NCBI GenBank assembly: GCA_003184365.1 | Contig: NKYR01000197.1 | Span: 1 to 50,424 of the forward strand | Direction of reading: 5' to 3' | DNA from: Evernia prunastri | Taxonomy: Eukaryota; Ascomycota; Lecanoromycetes; Lecanorales; Parmeliaceae | DNA length: 50,424 bases | Shown here: piece after piece, positions 32,413 to 42,549 of the stretch | How the letters are laid out: every line of letters starts with the position of its first letter | Numbering within the stretch: position 1 is the first letter of the stretch | Program-made: the position numbers and the translations under genes | Notes under the pieces: model-generated | The model's input: the letters and a program-made list of their open reading frames with translations, nothing else | The model's database searches: none | Told to the model about the DNA's origin: nothing

Positions 32413-34495
32413 ATGCAGGACGATCTAATGGCAAAAGTACGGTCTTTACCGGACACGCTGCTCCAGAAAAGTCCCTACTACATTCTCGCTGTAGTGTAAG
32501 TCTCTTGTAAAGAAACTCTTCGGAGAGCCAAACTCAACAAACATCTCTGACGGACTCCATCTGCAGATGCTCGGCGATGTTTCTGGACCTCGCCAATCTC
32601 TCAGCCGTCACCATCGCTCTGCCCACTATCCAGAAGGACCTGGATGTGAAAGTGGCGGAACTCCAATGGACAATCTCAGCCTATGCTCTGACCGTAAGTC
32701 ATCAGCTCCATGGCCATGGGGTTCCCAGTCACATGGCTATGCTGATTTGATCTTGTAGTTTGGCGGCTTTCTCCTTCTTGGAGGACGGGCGGGAGATATT
32801 TGGGGGTTCGTACTAAGCCCATAGAAAGAGAACTCAAATGTTAATACGTCTCGGTAGCCATCGGAATGTACTGCTGTTCGGCATGTCGTTCTTCGCTTTG
32901 TTCACTATGGTCTCCGCGTTGACGCCCTCATTCATCGGTCTCACTATTGCCAGGGCGTTTCAAGGTAATGAGAGTGACACTTCGCTAACCAAATGTCTAT
33001 CCAACGAGCTTACGTCTCTTTTAGGCGTCGGTGCAGCTTTCACCATTCCTCCAGCCCAAGCTCACATCGCCATCTACTTCAACGACCCTAAGAAGAAAGT
33101 CATTGCATTAGGCTACTGGGGAGCCGCTGGCTCTCTTGGTTTCATGTAAGGCTTCATGAAAACATTTTCAATATCTTTTCGACTCACATGCATCCTAGTG
33201 TGGGCCTTATTCTTGGGGGTGTTCTGACCGACTTACTTTCCTGGAGATGGATCTTTTGGATCTCGCTCATCTTTTCAGGTATCGTGATTCCATCGGCAAT
33301 GCTTGTCCTGCCATACGCCCAAACGAAGGGTCAGCCTCGGCCGGATCGTGATCCAAATAATGAAGATTCTGGGGATCAACCAAACTCCCCCAAAAGCGTC
33401 TCGACTTTGCTGCGCGAGCGTATGGTTCGGTTTGATGTGCTAGGCATTTTCTTGGGAATCCCAGGATTATTAATCCTCAACTATGCTCTCACTTCAGCTA
33501 ACACGGACGGCTGGAGTTCTGGGCAGATCATTGGACCACTCGTGGTCGCGGTAGTCCTCCTCACGCTCTTCCTTCTACATGAAGGAAGGGCTACAATTCC
33601 GCTAATGCCAAGCAGGCTTTTCCATAATCTATCTTTCAATCTCACCCTGATCCTCGCAGTCAATACTTATGCTGTCCGACAAGCGTGTACGTACTTTCTG
33701 ACAATACAGCTCCAGGCCCAGGGTAACAGTCCAATTCACACGGCGGTACTTTTCATTCCTTTGGGAATCAGCGCGTTGGTCTCGAATTCTCTGGCCGGAC
33801 GCTTGGTGCCAAAGCTGGGCCCCCGCGTAATGGTGAGTCAATTGATGAAGCCAGCTTCTCTCCGTCTGTCTACTAATACCTGACGATAGTTCATCGTCGG
33901 CTGGGCGCTCTGCATTCCTGGCGTCGTCTTGTTTTCATTCATTAGCCCGACGACTTCTTACTGGCGCTATACCTTTCCTGGGATGATACTCTATATTGCC
34001 GGCCTTGGTTGGGTCTACATCACCGCAAATTTCGTCATCGTCTCTTCAGCCTCCAAATCAGACCAAGGTGTCGTAGCTGCCGTCTTTAACGTTGCCTTAC
34101 AAGTGGGGGGCTCCGTCCTCGGGCTAGCCATCTTGACCGCTGTTGCTCAGGGTATCGACAAAAAGTACGGCATTGACCAATCTCACCCTGACGGTCAACT
34201 GTCGCAGATAGGTTACCAGTCTGTGTACTATTGCTGCATCATACTGTGCGGCATTGGGCTTTTTCTGTCGCTCTTCGCTATTAAGATCCCAGACAATAGC
34301 TCCTTTTCGAATAAGGATGGTCCTCAAGCGCCGAATCCTGCGGATATTCCCTTGGAGCCATTGACCCCAAGGTTTCAAGTGGAGAACGGAGAAGGCCAGG
34401 ATTCGTCACAGGGGCCGAAACGGAAGCAAGACCAGAAGGAACGTACGAATACAAGTTCTCGCAGGCTATCTCGGCAGGGAGGTTTGCAAGGGTGA
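32413..34495 (+). CDS. MFS drug/H+ antiporter, DHA2-type (14 TM)
   Basis: Seven exons: 32413-32495, 32567-32693, 32759-32805, 32858-32964, 33025-33145, 33199-33832, 33890-34495; 1725 nt, 574 residues. The order of hydrophobic segments fits the 14-TM layout. Signatures include LANLSAVTIALPTIQKDL in TM1, motif A (GGRAGDIWGHRN) in loop 2-3, and the motif-C-like GLILGGVLTDLLSWRWIFWI in TM5-6. It is close in pattern to aminotriazole/ACTG-like and mycotoxin-efflux transporters. It would sit in the plasma membrane and export a small compound by proton antiport; the substrate cannot be read from sequence. The C-terminal ~70 residues are a charged Ser/Gln/Lys-rich cytosolic tail. No biosynthetic gene cluster is adjacent, so it stands alone. 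Confidence 0.92.
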
Positions 34496-34646
34496 AGAGC
34501 TTTGCATGAAATACTCAAGTACGCATTTGAAGGTTGTGGTTGGATACGTACTTGTGTAAACTTTTCTTGCCCACTAATTGCATTTAGACTGATGTTCGAC
34601 GGCGCTTAGGATGTGGTAGGAGAGATACTGATGTAACGGCGCCATG

Positions 34647-34671
34647 TTTTTTTTTTTTTTTTTTTTTTTTT
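34647..34671. repeat. 25-nt poly-T tract
   Basis: An uninterrupted run of 25 T on the plus strand, 150 bp after the MFS stop. It could be a homopolymer slippage tract or the poly-A end of a retroposed element on the minus strand; no element body is recognised. Confidence 0.85.
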
Positions 34672-34794
34672 GAAATTGACAACCTCTCAAAAAAATCAGG
34701 TTCCAGTAACGTTATTATGTTCCTGATTGGATCCTCTACGAGTTAGAAAGAAGTAGCCAATGATACTAACGATAGGCTTCACTCCTTTTTGCGG

Positions 34795-34853
34795 AACCCT
34801 TGGCGGTGGGGCACCAAAAATAAGCGAGTGGATTGCAGACTCCGCCAAGGGTT
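34795..34853. repeat. 12-bp inverted repeat abutting the MITE
   Basis: AACCCTTGGCGG (34795-34806) and its exact reverse complement CCGCCAAGGGTT (34842-34853) enclose 35 nt and end 2 bp before the TA of the MITE. The CCCTTGGC core also occurs inside the MITE terminal repeats, so this may be a remnant of a related element or a nested insertion. Confidence 0.7.
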
Positions 34854-34856
34854 TTA

Positions 34857-35330
34857 TGAGTTGCAAATTGAATGAGATTCCTTGGCAAAATTCATCGCAC
34901 CCCTCCTCCGGAAAAAAAGAGAAGAATAACTATAAAAATCTACTTTCTCTTATTCAAATCTATGAACATATTTTATTATTTGATTTCAGTCATATAAAAG
35001 CTATTTTATATTATATATTCTACTGATCCTTTTTTTCCAGATTTCATTTAGATGGAGTTTCAAATTGTACTTTTCTCTCTCTATGATTTGTAAGTTACAC
35101 AGATTTTCAAAAAAATCAAAATTTGATTTACAACTTTTTGAGAAAAAAAAGTTAATAGAATTTATTATTTGGAATAACTTTTATATAAATATTGTTTGTT
35201 GATAATATATATCAAGATTCTTAATTAAGAAAAGATCGATATTTACGATTTTCTTCATCGTTTTTTCACGAGTCATTGGGGGCGGGGTGCGATGTATTTT
35301 GCCAAGGGATCTTATTCATTTTGCAACTCA
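34857..35330. mobile_element. 474-bp MITE, Tc1/mariner-like, TA target site
   Basis: Terminal inverted repeats of ~50 bp (34857-34906 and 35281-35330) match at 45 of 50 positions, both starting TGAGTTGCAA and containing CCTTGGCAAAAT and CATCGCACCCC. Both ends abut TA (34855-34856 and 35331-35332), the target duplication of Tc1/mariner/pogo-class elements. The interior is strongly AT-rich and encodes no transposase, so this is a non-autonomous element that would need a transposase in trans. The right end lies 78 bp before the ATG of the next gene, so it may supply part of that promoter. Confidence 0.85.
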
Positions 35331-35408
35331 TAATTCTGCAAAGAAAAGTAATCGACATCAAGTGAAATCGTTCTCTTGTATCTCTCATCCTTGATAGGTC
35401 TCGCCGAA

Positions 35409-36416
35409 ATGAACTATTTACTTAATATCCAACAACTACACTCACAATCTCAACCCAACCTTTCTGACGAATCACCAATACCAGGACTTCCGCAAGCTTA
35501 TGACCACAGCGATTTCTTTCCCGCCATGAACTCCTTATCGGACTCGGTGTACTTCCACTTCTCAAGACAGAGAGGCTGTCCGTTCCTGAATCTGCCATAC
35601 AAGCTGCGAGCCTATATCTATATATACGTGCTACCCAGCACAATAGACCATCCGGACCATGGCATCGTCTGGCACCGAGCATCCGCGGCCATTTGGGCAA
35701 CCAGTCGCGAGATATACAAGGAGTGCGTCGAGCTGATGTACAGCAACTACACCTTCCTCGCCGATGTCCGATATCACAAGGTTGAGTTGGTCTCTCACTT
35801 TCCTCTCCAGCGCGACTCATTGATCCCAAAACGCATCTTCAAGTTCCCGCATCCGTTCGCAGCGCGCAGTCGGCCTTTGATGCGCAAATTCCACGTCAGG
35901 ATCCATCAGGTCGACCGCTCCACCGACCTGATCAAAGACGACCACATGCATCCCGACCGCAGTCTCCAGCGCCATGTCGACATCTTATGCGCGTTCCTGA
36001 AAGACTTGCCCGAGATAATCGAGCTCCGGATCGTCCATTCCGGAGGCGACGAAGAAAGCCACAGAGTCCTCCCACGAGTTCTGGAACCATTCTGGCAGCT
36101 GAAGAACACGAGGGCGGTCACCCTGCGTATCCCCAAGCAAGCCAGCGAGGGTTTCGGGATGGAATTGCAGGAACACCTCACGGATGCCTACGGGAAGAAT
36201 TCACTCATGCGCCTCCCCTTGGAGCTGAGAGAGTTCGTCTATCGTCACGCCTTTCCGCACTCTTGGAGTATGGGCACGGGGGACAAGAAGGTTGTTACAT
36301 GGGTCTCGGGGGATATAAGCATACTGGGCACCTGTAAACAAATCAACGCCGAAGCGATGCGCGTGCTGTATGCTACGAATGAGTTTGAATTCAGCTGGAT
36401 GCTGAAGTATCCATAG
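35409..36416 (+). CDS. 2EXR/F-box-like fungal hypothetical protein
   Basis: Single exon from the ATG at 35409, 335 residues. Two copies of the same short module are visible. The first is PFLNLPYKLRAYIYIYVLP followed by ATSREIYKECVELMYSN (~55-115). The second is MRLPLELREFVYRHAFP followed by LGTCKQINAEAMRVLYATNEF (~270-330). This LPxELRxxIY ... CxQIxxEAxxxLY pattern marks the large family of fungal F-box-like/2EXR or DUF7730 proteins. Between them is a charged helical segment. Function is unknown; ubiquitin-ligase adaptor roles are only inferred from the F-box likeness. The 5' flank is a MITE inserted very close to the start codon. Confidence 0.8.
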   Translation: MNYLLNIQQLHSQSQPNLSDESPIPGLPQAYDHSDFFPAMNSLSDSVYFHFSRQRGCPFLNLPYKLRAYIYIYVLPSTIDHPDHGIVWHRASAAIWATSREIYKECVELMYSNYTFLADVRYHKVELVSHFPLQRDSLIPKRIFKFPHPFAARSRPLMRKFHVRIHQVDRSTDLIKDDHMHPDRSLQRHVDILCAFLKDLPEIIELRIVHSGGDEESHRVLPRVLEPFWQLKNTRAVTLRIPKQASEGFGMELQEHLTDAYGKNSLMRLPLELREFVYRHAFPHSWSMGTGDKKVVTWVSGDISILGTCKQINAEAMRVLYATNEFEFSWMLKYP

Positions 36417-36940
36417 GAGCAACAGGAGGCAACAGGAGGTAGCAAGTTGCTTAAACTACCTGGGAGGTCTAAGTTCTGACACAAGCCTCAAGAAAGGGTG
36501 AAGTCATTGGCGTTTATGTACAGAGCGGGTTGTGTTTTTGTATCTCACAGAAGATTTTGAGATCTTAGACGCCATGAAATCTTGGACAGGGAAACAGGGG
36601 AGGGCATTCAGAGGTTTCGCCACATCATTGTATTAGGTGAAGTCTATAGAACATCCTAAATCTACACATTCAACCAAGCGCCTGCCGTTCTTTGCGACTT
36701 TACACATCCCGATCGTTCAGCCTCATTTCCATCGCCATGTCTATCAGCGGCTCAAAGGTGTCTCAAACCCTTATGCATCGCTGCCCCTATGAATTTTCCT
36801 CCTCAAGTCCAAAACATTGGAACAAAACCAAAAGACGCGACCACATCCTTCCCCCTTCCAGCCCCTCCTGCAGACCGTCAGCCTTTCCATTCATCCAAGT
36901 TGATCAAAAAAAAGGAGACAGCCATACCAAACGCACAGCA
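36417..36940. other. intergenic between convergent genes
   Basis: The 3' flanks of the 2EXR gene (+) and the small membrane protein (-). Frames at 36,692-37,183 on plus are shadows of the minus-strand gene. Nothing else was seen. Confidence 0.4.
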
Positions 36941-37234
36941 TCAGCAAGGCCACCGCATATACTCATCATCATCACTCTCCACATAACTCTCATCCAAACT
37001 CCCTTCCCCCGACTCCTCGTCCTGGCATCTCCTCTCGTCCGCATCCACGCCCCGCACAGGAGCGAACAACCGAGCAATCCGACGTCCGATGCCGAGGCGG
37101 TGCCAAAGCAAGCAAGCGGCCGTGATGGTGCAGGCCAGGCAACCGAAGGTCAGGAGGATGTAATAGGCGGACATGAGGAATAAGCTGACGGGACGAGGCA
37201 GGTCGAGGGGATCGCCGATGGTATCGCTCGGCAT
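36941..37234 (-). CDS. small single-pass membrane protein A, 97 aa
   Basis: ATG at 37234 (MPSDTIGDPLDLP); an upstream open extension begins only with TTG. Layout: 16 polar residues, one long hydrophobic segment (~17-44, SLFLMSAYYILLTFGCLACT onward), a basic stretch (RLGIGRRIARLF) and an acidic tail ending DDDEYMRWPC. The positive-inside rule puts the C-terminus in the cytosol. No family is recognised. It is the first of several similarly built minus-strand genes up to 44.6 kb. Confidence 0.55.
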   Translation of the reverse strand: MPSDTIGDPLDLPRPVSLFLMSAYYILLTFGCLACTITAACLLWHRLGIGRRIARLFAPVRGVDADERRCQDEESGEGSLDESYVESDDDEYMRWPC

Positions 37235-37621
37235 GGTTTGAGAAGGTATGGGAGATGTTTCGGTGAAGCGGATGAGAGTCAGAAAGGGGTGTTTGCTGTC
37301 TTTTTTTGGGAGCTTTGGTTTTTTCTTCTTGCGGAAGGATGGTTGGAAGAGTCCAGAGAGACTCAGACTCAAGAAAGATTTTTTCAGGCAGAAGTTCTAG
37401 ACCGCAGGTGGAATCCGCGCTGGAAAGTGGGCACCGTAGTTTTCGAATTTGTGAGCAAGGTTGAGCGACATACCGTTCTCAAGAATCATTTCAGTGGGTC
37501 GCTGATTGATGCACACCCTATCCACTTGAAGGCTCCGTTAACGGGGCGGATCACAAAGGCGCCCGTACTCTTTCGAATAAAAAAGGGACCCAATCAGAGA
37601 GACCTTTGACCGTCACCAGTA

Positions 37622-37928
37622 ATGCTATCTACCCATGGATTGCGTTCCTGGGTGACTTGGTACCGCCACATACGCCCCCGCTTGAAAACGCCGCTCACGC
37701 CGATCTTCGTTGATAGACCTACGAAGTCGGGTATCCAAGCCCAAGCTAACTGCCACACCTGTTCCTGTCCCCACAGTGGCCTTGGCACCGTCAGCATCAT
37801 CCCGAGCATTCGCTGTTTATGGAACATCGGTGCCGGGAATACGCGATGCGGTCGACGATGTGGTAGTTGTGTTCTCGAGCCATTCCATCAAAGTCACGGG
37901 GCTTCCCCCTTTATGCGGTCCAAGGTAA
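37622..37928 (+). CDS. possible small two-exon protein, 86 aa
   Basis: ATG at 37622; exons 37622-37730 and 37777-37928. The 46-nt intron has a GTATCC donor, GCTAAC branch and pyrimidine-rich CCCCACAG acceptor, a near-ideal fungal intron, and joins in phase (TKS to VALAPSASS). The N-terminus is Arg/Trp-rich without acids (LRSWVTWYRHIRPRLK), compatible with mitochondrial targeting; the C-terminal half is a plausible beta segment (AVDDVVVVFSSHSIKVTG). No family is recognised. It is the only plus-strand candidate in the 36.9-46.9 kb run. Confidence 0.35.
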
Positions 37929-38503
37929 TTAACTCGTATTGGGCTCGAGACCCAATGGCGCTGGTACAATGGTATAGCGGGTTCCTTTTTTTCCCCCCTA
38001 CGCCGTGACCGGTAGTGGTAGGGCCCGTAATGGGGTAAAGTAGCGGTGGAAGAGATTTCTGAATGGCTTGAAGGTGATTGGATGGAGACAGTTGCCTTCT
38101 GATGAGAGACGTGCAACAAGCTTTTTGAACAAAAGACGGCTAAGGTCCTTCAGATGAGTGGATGACCCACCGACCCCGGGAAAGTGAGTGATAAAATTGA
38201 GAAGGTCGCACTAATGATGATGAACTAAGCCTAAAGCAGACATAAACTCGCTTAGGGTAGGTGAGCGAGTTTGAGATAACAGGATTCCCGAAGAACACGT
38301 CGATTCTGTAACAATGTTCCTTTTGGACATCGACAAGGCACAAACATTACGATGAAGTGCCATCCTTCTCGCACAAAGGCCCCAACAGTTTCATCTCCGA
38401 CGCCAATCGCAGCTCCCAACAATTTTCGATCCCCCATCTCACGCACATTCAAGGAACCCACAGCGTTTCTCTGCAACGAATCCTCTCGCTCTCCCCCATT
38501 CTT
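37929..38503. other. intergenic, nothing found
   Basis: Frames here are short and overlap on both strands; none carries a start, membrane segment or splice signals worth proposing. Confidence 0.35.
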
Positions 38504-38809
38504 TCAACACCCAATCCGCTCCATCGAGTATTCCTCATCCCCTGCCACCCGACGACGTTTCCTCCGTTCTCGAACCATGCAAAAAAGTTCAACGAAGGCT
38601 CTTGCGACGATAAGCGCGAGTATAACCCCAAAGACCAAGACCGCAGTCGTAAATCGAGACTATGCCGACGAGCTCCATGTAGCACCTGGCCTCCTCAAGA
38701 TGGTCTCCGTGGGTGTGTAGAAGGCAGTCGGTGTCGCTGATGTTACAGTGGTAGTGGAGATAGGGGTAGAGTACGTCGTGGCGGTATGATTCAACAGCCG
38801 TGAGCTCAT
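38504..38809 (-). pseudogene. small membrane protein B, in-frame TAG or unrecognised intron
   Basis: From an ATG at 38809 the frame reads a Ser/Thr-r-rich 49-residue segment (TATTYSTPISTTTVTSATP), then TAG (38662-38660), then continues in the same frame with SRFTTAVLVFGVILALIVAR (one membrane helix), a basic stretch (RERRKRRR) and the acidic end GDEEYSMERIGC before TGA at 38506. The TAG splits an otherwise coherent type-I membrane protein. It could be a true nonsense mutation, stop read-through, or the 3' end of an in-phase intron (candidate donor ACT|GTAACA about 85 nt earlier, acceptor GGCATAG). Its C-terminus resembles that of protein A (DDDEYMRWPC). Confidence 0.4.
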
Positions 38810-39240
38810 GACTGCAATAGTGCAAGATTTTCAAGCTTGGGTCTCCGGTTGCCTTGGACGGTTGCTGAAGAAAGGGGAAAGTCGAAGTTCGGGTGATTCT
38901 GAGCGTTATTCTGTCGAAGTGCATCATATCTAATGAGCCTCGCCAAAAGGTATACACGCCCTGAAAATTCCACTGGCCTTTCTACAATGCCATGTACCAA
39001 GGCGCTAGAAAGAAAAGTGCCGCAAAACTGCTCAATCGCATCCACAGATTCAGATAGCGAGCGCCACAGCCTTTTGAAGTTTTAGTTCTCTAGCAAAATC
39101 AAGTACATAGCAGGTCTCAGCGGGAAACACGAGATCAGAGCGCCCAGACGCAACACAAGCCAGCGCTCCACCCCTCCCTTCCCCAGGGCCGATATACCCA
39201 CCAGTACTCGCCGACTTGCGCAAAGAGCACAAACAACCGC

Positions 39241-39585
39241 TCAAGCCCCAACATCATCCTTGCCCCTTCGACCCACACCCGACGAAGCGGAAACCGTAAG
39301 CTCAGTCGCGTCCTCTCCCGGCACCGCCTTGCGACCTTCCCTCCTTCTTTCGGAGCGGTCAACCCAGCGGGACGCGCAGCGGTATAAAGCCGATACGCCG
39401 TAACATATCCCCGCGACCGATGCGATCACAACGATGATCAGGACCAGAACACACACGGCCACGGCGAATATGTAAATCATGGTTTTGACGATCGTCCAGA
39501 ATTCATTGGGGATTTTGCCGAGCATTGAGCTGAGACTTTCTGGGTCCTCGGCAGATCGCTGGGAGATGGTGTTGATTGGGGACAT
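39241..39585 (-). CDS. small single-pass membrane protein C, 114 aa
   Basis: ATG at 39585 (MSPINTISQRSAEDPES). About 33 polar residues precede one strongly hydrophobic helix (~36-62, IYIFAVAVCVLVLIIVVIAS), a short aromatic/Cys patch (LYRCASRW), then a basic stretch (RSERRREGRK) and a Ser/Asp tail. The positive-inside rule puts the tail in the cytosol. There is no signal peptide and no recognised family. It has the same architecture as A and B. Confidence 0.55.
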   Translation of the reverse strand: MSPINTISQRSAEDPESLSSMLGKIPNEFWTIVKTMIYIFAVAVCVLVLIIVVIASVAGICYGVSALYRCASRWVDRSERRREGRKAVPGEDATELTVSASSGVGRRGKDDVGA

Positions 39586-40067
39586 TCTTGCGTGTGGGTT
39601 TCGTTTGTGGTTGTAGAATTTTGAGAGGTTCTAGGGTATTGTATGATTTCAGTCTGTATGCAGCGAATTAAACGAAGGGGTAAACGTACTTACTTGATCT
39701 TTGCTCGGAAAGTGTCAAAGGACGAAAGCTGGGAGGAGAGTTACAGATATCAGAAGTATTTGAAGAAGAGTGGAAACCTCACCCCGTGCCATCCTTAGTA
39801 AGCACTCGTACATTCTGGCGTACGAGGTGCGCAAACCTTCTCAAATCGGTACTCCGCCTCCCGCACTGTGGACTGGGTATGATCCACCTTTAGCGCAACC
39901 TTTGTGGGAAAGAGGCTACTAAACCCCTCCACCAGAAGTCTTTACGATTGAGTGTCACGTAGTACGGGGTGACTTTGCGTGAATCTCCGAGGATACCGCA
40001 AAAGCCGTGCTCAAGAAGGGCAATGAGGCTCAGGTACGTTGCTCGGAAGTGATGACAAGTTCTTTGA
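39586..40067. other. intergenic, nothing found
   Basis: No supported ORF. Contains the immediate upstream region of protein C and the 3' flank of the Gln-rich gene, where a further GTAAGT donor at ~40,085 leaves open one more downstream exon. Confidence 0.35.
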
Positions 40068-40952
40068 CTATGACATGATACTTACAAAGAAGCCTTCTTT
40101 ATTCTATGAGTTAGAGAAGACCCGATTCCACCCATCCCTACCTCGTATCCACAAGTAGGTACGTAAAATACCACATACCAAAACAACACGCCCAGAATCC
40201 TCTGCAAACCCATATTTTTCCCGAGGATCTCCGCTGAAATTAGGCATCAGCAGCGCGTCCAACCATTGAAGCTCGTTGGTCTTCATTTCTCCGTCATGCA
40301 CAGGCTCTTCTATGTAGTACATAGCGTCCTCGTCCCGTTGCAACCGGCTTTGGCGCGGTGGCTTTGGCTGCTTCTTGTTCTGTGAGCCAGTAAGGGATGC
40401 TGAAGCGGAGGCTGGTTGATCTTGTAGATTTTGGTCTCGCAGCTGAGATTGCTGTTGATGCTGATTTTGGCGCTGGGCTCCGTGCTGTGTTGGGCTTCGA
40501 CCCTGGTGTTGCTCCTGGTGTTGATTCTTCTCGACTTGGACTTGTTGCTCCCGGTGTTGCCCTTCGTGTTCAGCGCGATGCTCATGGTAGCGTCGAGCCT
40601 GGCTGTCTTCTGCTAGTTGCTGTTCTTGAGACTAGTCCACGTAAGCATTCCTTCAACTTTGGCGCACTGGGGTATGTACCTCGTTAACAGTGACCAGGTA
40701 TCTCTCAGAACCCCCAATGGATATCCATCTAATCAGGAGCTCGTGCTCTTCAAATTCTTCTGTGATTGGGCCGGGGTGAGAAGCTGGCTTTGAGGTCTGA
40801 TGTGGATCCGCTGTACTGTCGACTTCATTGTCGATGTTGGACTGAGCTTCAGATGGGCCGTCAGTTTCAGCGGAGGGTCGTGGTGCTGGTCCACAGAGCT
40901 GGCCGAAGAAGTTGACGTGGTAGTCTGGTACACAGCCAGAAGTGCCGGCCAT
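40068..40952 (-). CDS. Gln-rich hypothetical protein
   Basis: ATG at 40952 (MAGTSGCVPDYHVNFFGQ). Exon 1 40952-40680; a 48-nt intron (GTACAT donor, GACTAG acceptor) leads in phase to exon 2. If exon 2 reads through to 40104 the product has 266 residues. Alternatively a GTATGT donor at 40178 and a CTAACTCATAG acceptor remove 75 nt, giving exons 40631-40179 and 40103-40068 and an end NKEGFFVSIMS. The in-frame stop of the longer form is exactly the TAG of that acceptor, so the spliced form looks more likely. Residues 70-90 contain a compact segment (EEHEL-like, LLIRWISIGGSERYLVTVNE); the middle is a Gln/His/Arg-rich low-complexity region; the C-terminus is DALLMPNFSGDPREKYGF. No family is recognised. 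Confidence 0.5.
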
Positions 40953-41196
40953 TGTTGCGCCGGTGCCTTTACTGGATATCTTGATGCGAACTGGTAAAGT
41001 GTAGTGGTATTGGCTTCGTTTCGAGAAATCGCTTTCGCTTCCTTCAGTGTCTTGAAGGTTGTTCTTTGAGAGTGATTTGGAATGTGGAAGAATTGAGATG
41101 GAAGTGAGCGAGAGTGTATTTTATATGCAAGTATAGTGCATTATATTTTATTGCATTTTTTTGGTTCCTGCGTTGATGCTTACGGTCTAGTTTTTT

Positions 41197-41577
41197 TCAA
41201 TTTCTCTTTTCCTTGTGGTCCATTTCGCGCAAATTTGCGGCCGATTGAAATGATTGAAAGCAGTGACTCTCAAGAAATAATTCAATTTTTAGTCTGTAGA
41301 AACAGGATTCAGCAAGCAGCCCAGCAGCGTTGGAGGGTATCAAAATAGTTTTTATATATAGAAAGTAGTAAGACCATGCTCGGTAGCCCGCGTCCAAAAC
41401 TTTAGGATCACCTGGAGGTTTGCTGACACAAAACTGGTACTTGTTATCCAGACGATACATTGCTATGCACATATGATCCCAGGAAATGTGATAGTGGATT
41501 TTTAGCATATTCAGTAGATTAAGCTGTAGAACGGGAAAGTGTCGCCGCCATGTCGGGCAATATTTCCTGGCCTCCAT
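41197..41577 (-). CDS. possible small protein, 126 aa
   Basis: ATG at 41577 (MEARKYCPTWRRHFP). The frame is intact and shows a protein-like segment (MLKIHYHISWDHMCIAMYRL, then CVSKPPGDPKVLDAGYRAW), but has no recognised domain and no splice or promoter support. It could be a fragment. Confidence 0.3.
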   Translation of the reverse strand: MEARKYCPTWRRHFPVLQLNLLNMLKIHYHISWDHMCIAMYRLDNKYQFCVSKPPGDPKVLDAGYRAWSYYFLYIKTILIPSNAAGLLAESCFYRLKIELFLESHCFQSFQSAANLREMDHKEKRN

Positions 41578-42524
41578 CAATACCCGGTCGAATCGATTTT
41601 TAGCCTACCCAAGGATGACATGTAGAAGAAGAGGACTTAGCAATAACCAAACACAGAGAATGTTACCCTTATTAAATTCCCATCAAGATTGAAGCCTCTT
41701 ACTCTTCATTTGCGCAGATTTTTTCAGACATCGACTCTGAAGATTGGCTCCGCCTGTGGACGAACATCGAATACAAACAACCGAACGCATACAATCTTTT
41801 TCATCTGCTGATCAAACGACGACTGTTTGGGATAGCGTGGGAGGCATGTTGTACTTTTCGGGCAACGCGCTTAAAATATAGGACGGTTTTCTGACAACTT
41901 CATTAGACTCTCAAATGGCGAGTAGGAAAAATCAAGATCATGAGTTTCAATCCGGCAATAAGCTGCAAGACTACTGCAGGTGCCACCTACTCATAGGTTG
42001 TTTGGATTCGTGTCTCAGTGATGGAATCCCCTCCAACGGGAATTATGTTTGTGATTGGCCATGGATTGACTTCATTAACCCTTAAGAAACTACAAAGCTA
42101 GTACACTGAGATTAGATCTTGAAGATTGATTGTTTTCTCTATGGAGTGGTGTGCAGGCTACTTATATGCCTGTGAAACCCATGCCAGCTTACCTTACTAT
42201 GTAGAGCAGAAGTATTGCTTACTCTAACACAGAATATCAAAAACAAAATCCCGAGAGTTTCCATTTGCATACTATTCATTGCATGCGCTTTCAAAGTCCT
42301 AGGCTGTTGACCTCACTCGTGCTTTGTGAACCATGTCGCAAGAAGACAACTAGTCGATGATCCGTGCCAGATTGGAATTCTCTATGGTTCAATGAGCAAT
42401 GCTCACCTCCCGAAAAGCGACCCACTTACCAAGGCCAATTGCGCCAGAACCAACGGAGACACTCTCACGAGAAGCAAGCATACGGATTTTGCAACTTGTA
42501 GCGCGACTTTCACAAGAAACACGC
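41578..42524. other. intergenic, nothing found
   Basis: AT-rich sequence without a coherent frame. The right edge includes one copy of an 18-bp direct repeat (42,487-42,504). Confidence 0.35.
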
Positions 42525-42549
42525 CTACGAGTTTTGCAACTTGTAGCGC
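42487..42549. repeat. 45-bp-period direct repeat with 18-bp identical core
   Basis: TTTTGCAACTTGTAGCGC occurs at 42487-42504 and 42532-42549. Surrounding bases are also similar (CTCTCACGAGAA versus CTTTCACAAGAA), so this is an old 45-bp tandem duplication, 15 codons if read. It covers the 3' end of small membrane protein E. Confidence 0.8.

Noticed and set aside
33629..33841. Minus-strand ORFs inside the MFS gene
   Set aside because: Antisense shadows of a gene supported by seven in-phase exons.
19360..34495. Secondary-metabolite cluster linking the laccase and MFS pump
   Set aside because: They are 11 kb apart with cell-biology housekeeping genes between, and no core synthase is present.
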